Of a stretch of DNA of 64,000 bases, positions 41,782-50,336 are shown one piece after another. How positions within the stretch are numbered: position 1 is the first letter of the stretch; the number at the start of each line of letters is the position of its first letter. The position numbers and the translations under genes are program-made. The notes beneath the pieces were generated by a model. The model was not told the origin of the DNA, made no database searches, and saw nothing but the letters and a program-made list of their open reading frames with translations. This stretch comes from Candidatus Izemoplasmatales bacterium (GTDB lineage: Bacteria > Bacillota_I > Bacilli_A > Izemoplasmatales > Hujiaoplasmataceae): contig JAQVVR010000005.1 of NCBI GenBank assembly GCA_028698875.1, positions 19,916 through 83,915 on the forward strand, read 5' to 3'.

Positions 41782-42040
41782 ACATTAAATTAACATTTTG
41801 AGCCAAACGAGATTTTTCCCGATTTGCATAATTCTTGTGATGGATATTCTTTGAAACTGATTTGTCTAGTTTCATATAAGCTAAGTTCAAAGCTGCAAGA
41901 GCAGCGTCTTTGTCCTTGCTGGCGATAGCAGCATCGACATTTTTGAGCGCTGTTTTCAGCGAGGTTTTGAAGGAAGCATTTGCCAATTTACGTTTTTCGT
42001 TGGTAAGAATCCGTTTCATCTGCGACTTAATTTGTGCCAT
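41780..42040 (-). CDS. rpsT: Small ribosomal subunit protein bS20
   Basis: The 86-residue, Lys-rich helical protein begins MAQIKSQMKRILTNEKRKL and ends with NYANREKSRLAQ, typical of S20. It binds 16S rRNA early in 30S assembly. GGAGGTGA is five bases before the ATG. Position opposite holA is conserved in Firmicutes. Confidence 0.94.
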   Translation of the reverse strand: MAQIKSQMKRILTNEKRKLANASFKTSLKTALKNVDAAIASKDKDAALAALNLAYMKLDKSVSKNIHHKNYANREKSRLAQNVNLM

Positions 42041-42070
42041 TTTGTCACCTCCATCGTCATAAGCGTTTTA

Positions 42071-42099
42071 ATTGTATCAAATATATGATAAAAAAGCAA
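42071..42099 (-). promoter_or_regulatory. Promoter of rpsT
   Basis: Minus strand: TTGCTT (42094-42099), 17 bases, TACAAT (42071-42076). Confidence 0.6.
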
Positions 42100-42253
42100 G
42101 AATGAGAATTAAGAATTTTACATTGACAAGCAACAGATAAGCCCAAAATATCTGGTTTTACCCTGCAAAAAAATTATTTTTCCGGTTTTCCCGAAAATAT
42201 GACAAAAAACCGGGGTTTCCGAGTAGTTTTTTTAAGTTTTTATTTTCGTTTGC
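42100..42253. other. Non-coding stretch between the rpsT and GGDEF/EAL promoters, with an inverted repeat
   Basis: The 318 bases between rpsT and the next gene (42041-42358) hold two divergent promoters and no gene. Within this part an 8-bp perfect inverted repeat, CCGGTTTT (42182-42189) and AAAACCGG (42206-42213), is seen. It is followed by GGGGTTTCCG and a later T run. It is not a normal terminator because the T run is not adjacent. No GEMM-type c-di-GMP riboswitch core was recognised. Confidence 0.5.
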
Positions 42254-42282
42254 TTGGAAATTTGGCTTTTTAATTATATAAT
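42254..42282 (+). promoter_or_regulatory. Promoter of the GGDEF/EAL gene
   Basis: TTGGAA (42254-42259), 17 bases, TATAAT (42277-42282), leaving an untranslated leader of about 70 bases. Confidence 0.6.
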
Positions 42283-42358
42283 AAAGGCACTTATAATGGA
42301 TAGGTTTTTCTTGTCATTGATTTGATGGTTTGACAAATGCTTTCTTAGGGGGACCATT

Positions 42359-45300
42359 GTGGAAAAATTGTACAAACACCATTTCATCGAGTTGTGTAAG
42401 CGGCTGAATTACAATACCATCGTTTTTATCAAAGAAACCAATGAGGTTCTTGGCATAAGGGATTTGCGTTTTCCCAATCGCGCCATGCCAAAGACCGCTT
42501 CTTTAAATATCGATTATGAGATGATATCCATTGATAATAGTCGAGTTTTCTATGGACTAAACCTTGCGCTTGATAATCAGACATTAATCTGTAGTGGATC
42601 AATTAATGTTATTGATATTGGTAAAGAACATGTTGTCATTGTTTTCTTTGAACCACGAATTTCAACTTTTCGGGACAATCAGACTCCACGAATTATGTGG
42701 AAGGATACTAGTTCGCGCTATTTAGGTTGTAGTGATTATGTGGCATATGAAAACGGTTTCGAACACTCGATGGTCGGATATAAAGACGATGAATTATTTG
42801 ATCATGAGATGCTTTATTCCTTTAAAGCATCGGATGAAGCCATCTTTTCCAATGGCAATTGTTTTTGGGGTTTAATAGGTCAAATAAAAATTAGAATTAA
42901 TGTTAATCCCATTCTTGTAAAATTAGAAAAATTTCCATATTATTCTCTTGAAAATACTTTAATTGGTTGTATAATCGTCTATCAGACAATCAATCAAGGC
43001 GTTGCACGAAACCCAGAACCATCAACGGGAATTCAAACACCTATAAATCATCTGATTGTTGGCAGATTACTTGAGGCGGCCAGTATTTTCATATTGATAC
43101 AAGACGTAGAAAAAGAGCCATCAATCGATTCTTTCAGTAGCAATCTGGGAATTCTTGGATATGATGAAAAGGATATTGCTTCAGGAAAGATTTCTCTAAA
43201 AAAAATTATATACCCGGGTGACTATGATCGGTTTAATGATGAAGTAAATATTCATTTATATAGCAAAAAAGAAACCTTTTGGACATCAGTAAGGATAATG
43301 AGTGTGAACGACGAAATTATTCCTGCTCGGATATATTTGACTCCATATCTTGGTAAAAATCAGAAGATATATAAAATTGGTATGCTAATTAGTTGTGAAA
43401 AAATCGCTGAAGATTTAACACAAAACTATGAAAAACTAGCAACGATTGCCAATCAAATGCCGACAGTTTTTACTACTCGAAGGGCTGATACAGCTAACGA
43501 AATCACTTTGATAACGGAAAATATCAATCAATTTGGATATTCTGCTGATGAATTCATTCATCTGCATCTTCCCTTTCGAAATATTATTCATCCTGATGAT
43601 TTGCGGGTGTACGACGATGCGGTTTCACAGATTTTGAACCATATACGAATGCGAATAGTATGTGAATATCGGTTGCTTTCTAAAAAAAATCAATCTTTTT
43701 GGGTTAGAGAAACAATGATGATGACGACAATCAAAGGTGTTGAATATATTGAATCGGCGATTGTTAACATAACCACGTCAAAGGCCGCGTATGAAGCCTT
43801 GGAGCACATCCATCTATATGAAGATTCTCGGATGAATAATATTCAGCAATTATCAAACAGTTTTAGTTTTACTTCTGCCGTACGTTACGCCAATGTTCAA
43901 GGAATCATTGATAAACTTGCGAAAACAATTCGGGCTGATGTTGCCATCTTTGATATTAACGATCAGCTCGTGATGACAACGAATGATAAATCGAAACTGA
44001 TTGAACAACTGATGAGTCAATTCATTGATTTTGCTTCATTTACAGTCAATGAACAAATCAAATGTCAAGACGAGAACATAGTTGTTATTGCTTTACCAGT
44101 CAAAAATGAAGATTATCGCATCGGTACCATGATTATTTTTGGTATTATTCCAGACAGTCAAGCTAACCGGGTTTCACGGGCTAATGTTGATTTTTATCAA
44201 AGGCTTCATATCATTCAAAAAGCTGATTTACCAATCATCAAAGCATATGGAGAATTGGTTGCCGAAAACATTGGGGTAATTATTTTTTCAACCGGTGTGG
44301 CTTTGATGCAGATTCAATCCTCTTCCCAATTTGCCGGCGATTTTTCGCGACAGAAAGTCAGTCACGAACTGCTATTAGAAATACTTAATGTTGCTAATGC
44401 AACGGACGACGTTGAGGAATGCTTCAATTTGATTATGCCAAAAATTGGCGAAGTAATGGAACTTTCACGATGTTCAATGTTTCAATATGAGGAATCTACA
44501 GACTTGTATAGTCTCGTATATGAATGGTATACGGGACCAGAAAAATCGCGAAAAGAAGTCTACCAAAAGATTAAAAAGGATGTAAGTTTCTTCAAAAAAT
44601 GGGATTTTGACAAACAAGCCAGTTTCCCCATTGATTATGACGATCTATTCCCTGACACCAAGCATTTTCGGGAATTTGCTCGTGCAATTGTTGGTGTTAG
44701 ACTTTTTAACGAACAAAAAAGATACGGTTTCTTAAATTTCGTTGATAACTTCTCGCCTCGCAAATGGACAACGGAAGAAGTAATGTTTTTTGAGGATGTT
44801 GCAAATATCATATCATCAATCATCAGTCGTGTTACTAGTAAACATCAAATCAGTCATAATGTTCAGGAGTATTATCGATCATCAGAGTCTATGCCAGCGG
44901 CAATTGCGATGGTGGAAACCAAAACGATGAAATGCCGCTATGCAAATCAAAAATTTTGGGAGTTAGTTCCACATACTAGTAAACGTTCCGGCCATCAAAT
45001 AAAAGACCTTGATGCTTGTATTCAAAGAATTGTCAGTGTTGTTCGCGATAAAAATGTTGACAGAGAAATCCATTTTACTGATTCAGACAAATGGTATGTA
45101 ATCAATCAATCAGCGGTCAACTTTGATAGCGAAGTAGCAACAACCATGTTAATTTTAACCGATATCACGCAAAACAAACGAACACAAGAAACCATTTCTT
45201 CGTTAGCATTCTCTGATATTTTAACCGGTATTCCCAATCGAATTAAATTTGAAATAGATCTCAAAGAATTATTTTCACATGATCGTTTGGAATATAATAA

Positions 45301-46489
45301 CAGTTTTATCTGTTTGTTAAATATTGATAATTTCCGGATGATTAATAACACTTTCAGTTATTCCTTTGGCGATTCGCTTTTAAAAAATGTTACCAAAAAA
45401 TTGCAGGAACTTCCGGAAATAGCGGAGCAACTATATCGGTTTGGCGGCGACGAATTCTGTATGTTGATTCATCAAAAAAACGATACCCCTGTGTATGATC
45501 TGGCTGGCATGATAATGCAAATTTTTGAAAAGCCATTTTACATTGATGGTTATGAAGCTAAATGCACCGTCAGTATGGGGATTGTATTTTTGAATGATTC
45601 GCAGTGTAACGTTAATGATTTGATTCGTCAGGCTAATTTAGCTTTGAAAGACGCGAAATTATCTGGTAAAAACCGATTCATGGTATATGATGCGTCGTTA
45701 AAAAAATATGAAGAAGATACGCTATTAATGGAACAAAAACTTAAAATAGCCATCGATAATGGATGTGAGGATTTTAAGGTTTTTTACCAACCAATTGTCA
45801 CAACCGCAACCGAGAAAATCGTTTCTGCAGAAGCTCTAGTTCGTTGGTTTTCACCTGATCTTGGATTAATTAGCCCGGTAAAATTTATCCCAATTGCTGA
45901 ATCGACCGGTTTGATAGTTCCTTTAGGAAAATTCATCTTAAATTCGGCTTGTAAGGAAGTTAAAAAATGGTTGGATTACGGCTACGATATCTCCGTTGCG
46001 GTGAATTTTTCGGTTATCCAGACATTACAATCAGATTTAGTAGAAACAATTACGAAAGCATTGAATACCTACCGCGTTCCTCCCAAAAACCTGGTGTTTG
46101 AAGTGACCGAAAGTTTGGCAATCAACGATATCAATAAGGTTATAGAAATCTTAACTGCAGTTCGACAAATTGGTGTTCGAATTGCTATGGATGATTTTGG
46201 GACTGGTTATTCTTCATTAAATCATCTCCGAAAACTCCCACTTGACATTGTCAAGATTGACCGCAGTTTTATTTTTAATATCGAATATGATCCATATACA
46301 ATTGCTTTTGTGAATACGATTGCGCAATTTTGTCATATGAAGGCTACCCGGGTATGCTGCGAAGGTGTCGAAAGTGAAACCCAAAAGAAGATGTTATCGG
46401 AAATACATGTTGATGACATGCAAGGATACTTATTTGGCAAACCATGTTCTGCCGAAGACTTTTGGGCACTCTTAATCAAAACTAATTGA
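42359..46489 (+). CDS. Large PAS/GAF-GGDEF-EAL cyclic-di-GMP protein
   Basis: The 1376-residue protein has no obvious membrane segment. Domains by eye: a poorly recognised N terminus (1-110), a PAS-like region (about 112-215), two PAS_3-like domains (about 240-340 and 360-480), a GAF-like region (about 500-640), a clearer GAF domain (about 670-825), another PAS (about 840-930), GGDEF with RFGGDEF at 1029-1033, then EAL with EALVRW at 1158. EAL residues look complete (VNFS, FEVTES, DDFGTGYSS, KIDRSF, EGVES). The diguanylate cyclase inhibitory RxxD site is absent. Synthesis and breakdown of c-di-GMP are both possible. It starts at GTG after AGGGGGA. It is the largest gene in the window. Confidence 0.85.
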   Translation: MEKLYKHHFIELCKRLNYNTIVFIKETNEVLGIRDLRFPNRAMPKTASLNIDYEMISIDNSRVFYGLNLALDNQTLICSGSINVIDIGKEHVVIVFFEPRISTFRDNQTPRIMWKDTSSRYLGCSDYVAYENGFEHSMVGYKDDELFDHEMLYSFKASDEAIFSNGNCFWGLIGQIKIRINVNPILVKLEKFPYYSLENTLIGCIIVYQTINQGVARNPEPSTGIQTPINHLIVGRLLEAASIFILIQDVEKEPSIDSFSSNLGILGYDEKDIASGKISLKKIIYPGDYDRFNDEVNIHLYSKKETFWTSVRIMSVNDEIIPARIYLTPYLGKNQKIYKIGMLISCEKIAEDLTQNYEKLATIANQMPTVFTTRRADTANEITLITENINQFGYSADEFIHLHLPFRNIIHPDDLRVYDDAVSQILNHIRMRIVCEYRLLSKKNQSFWVRETMMMTTIKGVEYIESAIVNITTSKAAYEALEHIHLYEDSRMNNIQQLSNSFSFTSAVRYANVQGIIDKLAKTIRADVAIFDINDQLVMTTNDKSKLIEQLMSQFIDFASFTVNEQIKCQDENIVVIALPVKNEDYRIGTMIIFGIIPDSQANRVSRANVDFYQRLHIIQKADLPIIKAYGELVAENIGVIIFSTGVALMQIQSSSQFAGDFSRQKVSHELLLEILNVANATDDVEECFNLIMPKIGEVMELSRCSMFQYEESTDLYSLVYEWYTGPEKSRKEVYQKIKKDVSFFKKWDFDKQASFPIDYDDLFPDTKHFREFARAIVGVRLFNEQKRYGFLNFVDNFSPRKWTTEEVMFFEDVANIISSIISRVTSKHQISHNVQEYYRSSESMPAAIAMVETKTMKCRYANQKFWELVPHTSKRSGHQIKDLDACIQRIVSVVRDKNVDREIHFTDSDKWYVINQSAVNFDSEVATTMLILTDITQNKRTQETISSLAFSDILTGIPNRIKFEIDLKELFSHDRLEYNNSFICLLNIDNFRMINNTFSYSFGDSLLKNVTKKLQELPEIAEQLYRFGGDEFCMLIHQKNDTPVYDLAGMIMQIFEKPFYIDGYEAKCTVSMGIVFLNDSQCNVNDLIRQANLALKDAKLSGKNRFMVYDASLKKYEEDTLLMEQKLKIAIDNGCEDFKVFYQPIVTTATEKIVSAEALVRWFSPDLGLISPVKFIPIAESTGLIVPLGKFILNSACKEVKKWLDYGYDISVAVNFSVIQTLQSDLVETITKALNTYRVPPKNLVFEVTESLAINDINKVIEILTAVRQIGVRIAMDDFGTGYSSLNHLRKLPLDIVKIDRSFIFNIEYDPYTIAFVNTIAQFCHMKATRVCCEGVESETQKKMLSEIHVDDMQGYLFGKPCSAEDFWALLIKTN

Positions 46490-46555
46490 CCAGCAAATCA
46501 AATAAAACTGATTTAACTTAGTATATAGTACTAGATAGAAAGTGTGGTTGGTATT

Positions 46556-49369
46556 ATGTTTAAAATCGAAACAAACGAATTCAATCAGGATGAAATTATA
46601 AAAAACGGTAATAAGTTCATAATCGGAAACGGATTTTTTGGATATCGCGGTACTTTAGAAGAATATTCGCGGGACCAAATGGTTTCTTTAAACATGGCCG
46701 GTTTATATGATCAAAACGGAACTAAATGGCGGGAATCAGTCAACGCTTTTAATCCGCTTTATACATATCTTAAAGTTAACGGTAATATGCTTAATCCTTT
46801 GAAAATCACACCAACAAGTCATACTCAAGGTCTTGATATGGAAGTTGGCACGCATTATCGAAAAACGACATTTACTCTTGACGATACGGAGATTACGATA
46901 ACTTCCGAACGGTTTTCTGGGCAAGCCAACTACCGAGTATTGGTTATGAAGTATTCCTTTTTTGTCAACAAGCCAGTTGTTGTCGATTTGTTAACCGGAA
47001 TCGATACATCGGTGTATGATATCAATGGACCACACTTAGAAAACATGATTTTTCACGATGCTTTTGGATCATATACGGTTGTTGCGGAAACAGTCGAAAA
47101 TAAATATAAATTAGCGGTATCAGAAATCGTTAAGTGCGATTTTTCGGCGGAAGACGAGACATTGTTAATCAATGGTTTAGCGATGCGACGGTTCCGCGTC
47201 AACGCCGAACCAGATCAAATTTATTCAATCTATAAATACGTCGGCATTGAGCACACATGGGCTGATTCCGAAGAAAAAGCTCGTTCAGCGGCGATATGGG
47301 CGGCTGAACAAGGCTATGAAAACCTATGCAACGAAAATATCGCTTTTTGGAAACAAAAGTGGAATTTTTCTGATATCGAGATTAAAGGTGATGCAGAAGC
47401 CCAGCTGGCAATTCGCAATAGTATCTACCATTTAATTATTGTTCGACCCTGGAGTGAATACCGTGGAATCCCGATTCGGGGATTATCTGGACAAGTGTAC
47501 AAAGGATCAGTTGCTTGGGACACCGAAATATTCATGCTCCCATTTTATTTAAACACGGATTTGGATTCAGCCAGAAAAATTATTATGTACCGGATTCATA
47601 CGCTTGAAGGAGCAATGCGAAAAGCTAATTCATATGGATATAAAGGGGCATTTTATGCTTTAGAAAGCCAAGATACTGGTGATGATGCTTGCACTGATTT
47701 CAACGTTACTGATGCCGAAACCGGAACACCGATTCGAACTTCAGTCAAAGAACAACAAATTCATATTTCCGCTGATGTCGTTTATGCAATCGACCGTTAT
47801 GTGAGTCAAACCAACGATCATACTGTATTAATTGATGGTGGTTTACGAACGATTATTGAATGTGCTCGGTTTTATCAATCATACGTTTCCTTTTCATTGG
47901 AAAAAAATTGTTATGAAGTTCGAAATGTTGTTGGGCCCGATGAATATCATGAGGGAGTAAACAATAATGCTTATACCAATAAGATGATATCTGCAACTTT
48001 TGCTTCCATGATTCGATTAACAAAAATGGTTCGCGGAATTGACAACAATTGGGTAAATGAGTTGATTAGAGAATATGATTATGAGACCGATATTGAAGCT
48101 ATAAAAGTGATTGCAAAAGCATTATATGTTCCAAAACCAGACGAAAACCACATAATCGAACAATTCGATGGCTATCATTTGTTGGAAAACATCCAAATTG
48201 ATGATTTAAAAAAACGGATGAAACATCCTAATGAATATCTTGGTGGTGCGCATGGACTAGCAACACCAACACAAATTATCAAACAAGCTGATGTCGTGAC
48301 GATGATTACCACTTTTCGTGATGATTATTCAAAATTGGTAAAAATGGCAAATTGGAAATACTATGAGCCAAGAACGGAACATTTTGGTCCAAGCCTGTCT
48401 TCGGCTATGTATGCACTTCTAGGATGTGAAATTGGTGAATACGATTATGCTTTCGCTCAATTTATGCAATGCGCAACCATTGATTTAAACGGTGAAGGCA
48501 GATCATATTCAGGCGGAATATATGTTGGTGGTACTCATCCTGCGGCGAGTGGCGGAGCCTATATGGATATTGTCTATGGATTTGCCGGTATAAAACACCT
48601 TAATGGGCTTTTGTCTGGTGATTCACGTTTGCCAAAGCGGATTACCGAATTGCGGTTTAAATGTACCGAAATGGGGAAAGTCGCCAATGTATCGATTAAA
48701 ACGAATGGTGTAAGGATTACATGGGAAAAACGGAAGAATATCCAAGCAGTTATCTTTGATTTGGATGGAGTAATTGTATCCACGGATCATATGCACTATC
48801 AAGCTTGGAAAAAGATTGCCGATCGAGAGAATATTCCCTTTAATCGGACAATTAATAAAAAACTTTTAGGCGTATCAAGAATGGAGTCTTTGGAGATTAT
48901 CCTGAAGAAAGCGGAACGCAAGTATACTCAAATTGAGAAGAATAACATGGCAGCTTTTAAAAACGCTGAGTATATCAATCTGCTAAGCAAATTAACTACC
49001 AAGGACATTTTGCCTGGAGTCGCCGTTACTTTTGCTTTCTTAAAATCGAAACGAATTAAGATTGCCGGAACATCTGGCAGTCAAAACGCGGCGTTAATTC
49101 TGCAACAAACCAATTTAGGTTCAGCTTTTGATGTGTTTATCGATGGCAATGATGTTTCAACGCCCAAACCCAATCCCGAGGTTTTCTTACGAGCGGCAGC
49201 CAAATTAGAAATAAATCCCGAAAATTGTCTGGTTGTTGATGATGCGATGATTGGCATTCAAGCCGCCAAAGGAGGAGGGATGTTTGCCGCAGGAATTAGC
49301 GAAGCTGAGGACAGCCCGATGTGTGATTGGAAGTTAAAAGAGTTGACAGATTTAATCAATTTGTTTTAA
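46556..49369 (+). CDS. Glycoside phosphorylase (GH65) fused to beta-phosphoglucomutase
   Basis: The 937-residue protein joins two enzymes. Residues about 1-720 are GH65: N-terminal FIIGNGFFGYRGTLEE, RGLSGQVYKGSVAWDTE, the catalytic motif GPDEYHEGVNNNAYTN (about 460-475) and HGLATPTQIIKQADV. Residues about 725-937 are a HAD beta-phosphoglucomutase with IFDLDGVIVSTD (nucleophile Asp735), GTSGSQNA and VVDDAMIGIQAAK. GH65 would split maltose, trehalose, kojibiose or nigerose with phosphate to glucose plus beta-glucose 1-phosphate; the mutase half would convert that to glucose 6-phosphate. The donor sugar is not identifiable. The ATG at 46556 has only a weak ribosome site; GTG at 46544 is possible. 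Confidence 0.9.
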   Translation: MFKIETNEFNQDEIIKNGNKFIIGNGFFGYRGTLEEYSRDQMVSLNMAGLYDQNGTKWRESVNAFNPLYTYLKVNGNMLNPLKITPTSHTQGLDMEVGTHYRKTTFTLDDTEITITSERFSGQANYRVLVMKYSFFVNKPVVVDLLTGIDTSVYDINGPHLENMIFHDAFGSYTVVAETVENKYKLAVSEIVKCDFSAEDETLLINGLAMRRFRVNAEPDQIYSIYKYVGIEHTWADSEEKARSAAIWAAEQGYENLCNENIAFWKQKWNFSDIEIKGDAEAQLAIRNSIYHLIIVRPWSEYRGIPIRGLSGQVYKGSVAWDTEIFMLPFYLNTDLDSARKIIMYRIHTLEGAMRKANSYGYKGAFYALESQDTGDDACTDFNVTDAETGTPIRTSVKEQQIHISADVVYAIDRYVSQTNDHTVLIDGGLRTIIECARFYQSYVSFSLEKNCYEVRNVVGPDEYHEGVNNNAYTNKMISATFASMIRLTKMVRGIDNNWVNELIREYDYETDIEAIKVIAKALYVPKPDENHIIEQFDGYHLLENIQIDDLKKRMKHPNEYLGGAHGLATPTQIIKQADVVTMITTFRDDYSKLVKMANWKYYEPRTEHFGPSLSSAMYALLGCEIGEYDYAFAQFMQCATIDLNGEGRSYSGGIYVGGTHPAASGGAYMDIVYGFAGIKHLNGLLSGDSRLPKRITELRFKCTEMGKVANVSIKTNGVRITWEKRKNIQAVIFDLDGVIVSTDHMHYQAWKKIADRENIPFNRTINKKLLGVSRMESLEIILKKAERKYTQIEKNNMAAFKNAEYINLLSKLTTKDILPGVAVTFAFLKSKRIKIAGTSGSQNAALILQQTNLGSAFDVFIDGNDVSTPKPNPEVFLRAAAKLEINPENCLVVDDAMIGIQAAKGGGMFAAGISEAEDSPMCDWKLKELTDLINLF

Positions 49370-49388
49370 CGGCGGAAACGCCGTTTTT
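49368..49388 (+). terminator. Terminator after the GH65-mutase gene
   Basis: AACGGCG (49368-49374), GAAA loop, CGCCGTT (49379-49385), then T. Confidence 0.88.
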
Positions 49389-49418
49389 ATTTGGTTGCGT
49401 TTTCATATATATTCAGGA

Positions 49419-49447
49419 TTGACAAGTGTTGCAGCGAGGATTATGAT
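49419..49447 (+). promoter_or_regulatory. Upstream (distal) promoter for the LiaF-like gene
   Basis: TTGACA (49419-49424), 17 bases, TATGAT (49442-49447). A transcript from here would read through the proximal promoter into the LiaF-like gene. Confidence 0.55.
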
Positions 49448-49516
49448 TATAGCGCATGACATATTAAAATATTGTTAACTTGTTTTTATGTTTGTGATAG
49501 CTAAATGGAGAATGAA

Positions 49517-49545
49517 TTGACAAAAACGGGTTTTTTATGTACAAT
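49517..49545 (+). promoter_or_regulatory. Proximal promoter of the LiaF-like gene
   Basis: TTGACA (49517-49522), 17 bases, TACAAT (49540-49545). The -10 lies inside a 14-bp perfect palindrome. Confidence 0.75.
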
Positions 49546-49551
49546 TGTACA
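49538..49551 (+). promoter_or_regulatory. Candidate operator: 14-bp perfect palindrome over the -10
   Basis: TGTACAATTGTACA is a perfect palindrome covering the -10 hexamer and start region of the proximal promoter. It is placed for repression; the regulator is unknown and not encoded next to it. Confidence 0.6.
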
Positions 49552-49567
49552 AGGAGTTGATTGAATC

Positions 49568-49867
49568 ATGGAAGGTAAAAGTCAGAAATTTTGGGGTATC
49601 GTCTTAGTAATTGTTGGCATCGTTTTTTTGCTAGATCGATTGAATATTATTCCGGTTGACCTATTTTTTTCCGGATGGTGGACGTTGTTTCTAATCGTTC
49701 CGGCAATCTATATGATGTTCAAACAAGGAGTCAAAATTGGCAACGTGATTCTACTGGGCCTGGGAATTTACTTTTTCTTAAATGAAAGAAATTGGGGATA
49801 TTCATATCTTATTTTGCCGGCAGCGCTAATCATTTTAGGATTGGCGATAATATTTAGGAAGCGGTAG
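49568..49867 (+). CDS. LiaF-like/DUF5668 small membrane protein
   Basis: The 99-residue protein is almost entirely hydrophobic, with about four short membrane segments. The pattern FWGIVLVIVGIVFLLDRLNIIP followed by WWTLFLIVPAIYMM (first part cut at 20 residues: FWGIVLVIVGIVFLLDRLNI) is typical of the LiaF/DUF5668 transmembrane domain. Such domains accompany cell-envelope stress sensors; this copy lacks the C-terminal soluble LiaF domain. AAGGAG precedes the ATG. Two tandem promoters and a palindrome suggest regulated expression. It lies two bases before the HIT gene. Confidence 0.75.
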   Translation: MEGKSQKFWGIVLVIVGIVFLLDRLNIIPVDLFFSGWWTLFLIVPAIYMMFKQGVKIGNVILLGLGIYFFLNERNWGYSYLILPAALIILGLAIIFRKR

Positions 49868-49869
49868 TT

Positions 49870-50241
49870 ATGTGCATTTTTTGTGAATTAAAATCGCAAA
49901 AATCACAACACATTTTTGAAAACGATTATGTATTTGCCGTTTTTGACAATTACCCCGTTACAAAAGGGCATGCATTAATCATCCCAAAGCGCCATTTTGA
50001 GACCATTTTCATGGCAAATAATAACGAGTTAATTGCTATCGGCGAGGCCTTAAAAACGCTAAAAATAGAATTGGATCGGCAATACCAGCCTGATGGCTAT
50101 AACGTTGGTATTAATAATGGCATTGATGCTGGACAAAGCATCATGCATATGCATGTTCATCTAATCCCCCGTTATCGCGGTGACTCACCCCGTCCTCGGG
50201 GAGGTGTCAGGGGTATAATCCCTGGGAAGCAGGAATATTAG
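49870..50241 (+). CDS. HIT family nucleotide hydrolase/transferase
   Basis: The 123-residue protein has the histidine triad MHMHVHLIPRY (H-x-H-x-H) and the N-terminal CIFCELK, which in some HIT proteins binds zinc with later residues. HIT proteins cleave phosphoamidates and dinucleotides such as Ap4A or AMP-lysine. The substrate is not predictable. It is probably co-transcribed with the LiaF-like gene. Confidence 0.9.
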   Translation: MCIFCELKSQKSQHIFENDYVFAVFDNYPVTKGHALIIPKRHFETIFMANNNELIAIGEALKTLKIELDRQYQPDGYNVGINNGIDAGQSIMHMHVHLIPRYRGDSPRPRGGVRGIIPGKQEY

Positions 50242-50282
50242 TCGCCGCAACCGACTTCGTTTCTGGTGCCTAGCAGCTATAG

Positions 50283-50305
50283 ACCGACGTTGATGCCGGT
50301 TTTTT
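50283..50305 (+). terminator. Weak terminator after the HIT gene
   Basis: ACCG (50283-50286) and CGGT (50297-50300) form a short stem followed by six T. The stem is marginal. Confidence 0.4.
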
Positions 50306-50336
50306 ATTTCGAATATCATTGAAGGAGGAAAACGTT

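Noticed and set aside
42100-42358. GEMM-type c-di-GMP riboswitch before the GGDEF/EAL gene
   Set aside because: No recognisable conserved core; only a simple inverted repeat is seen.
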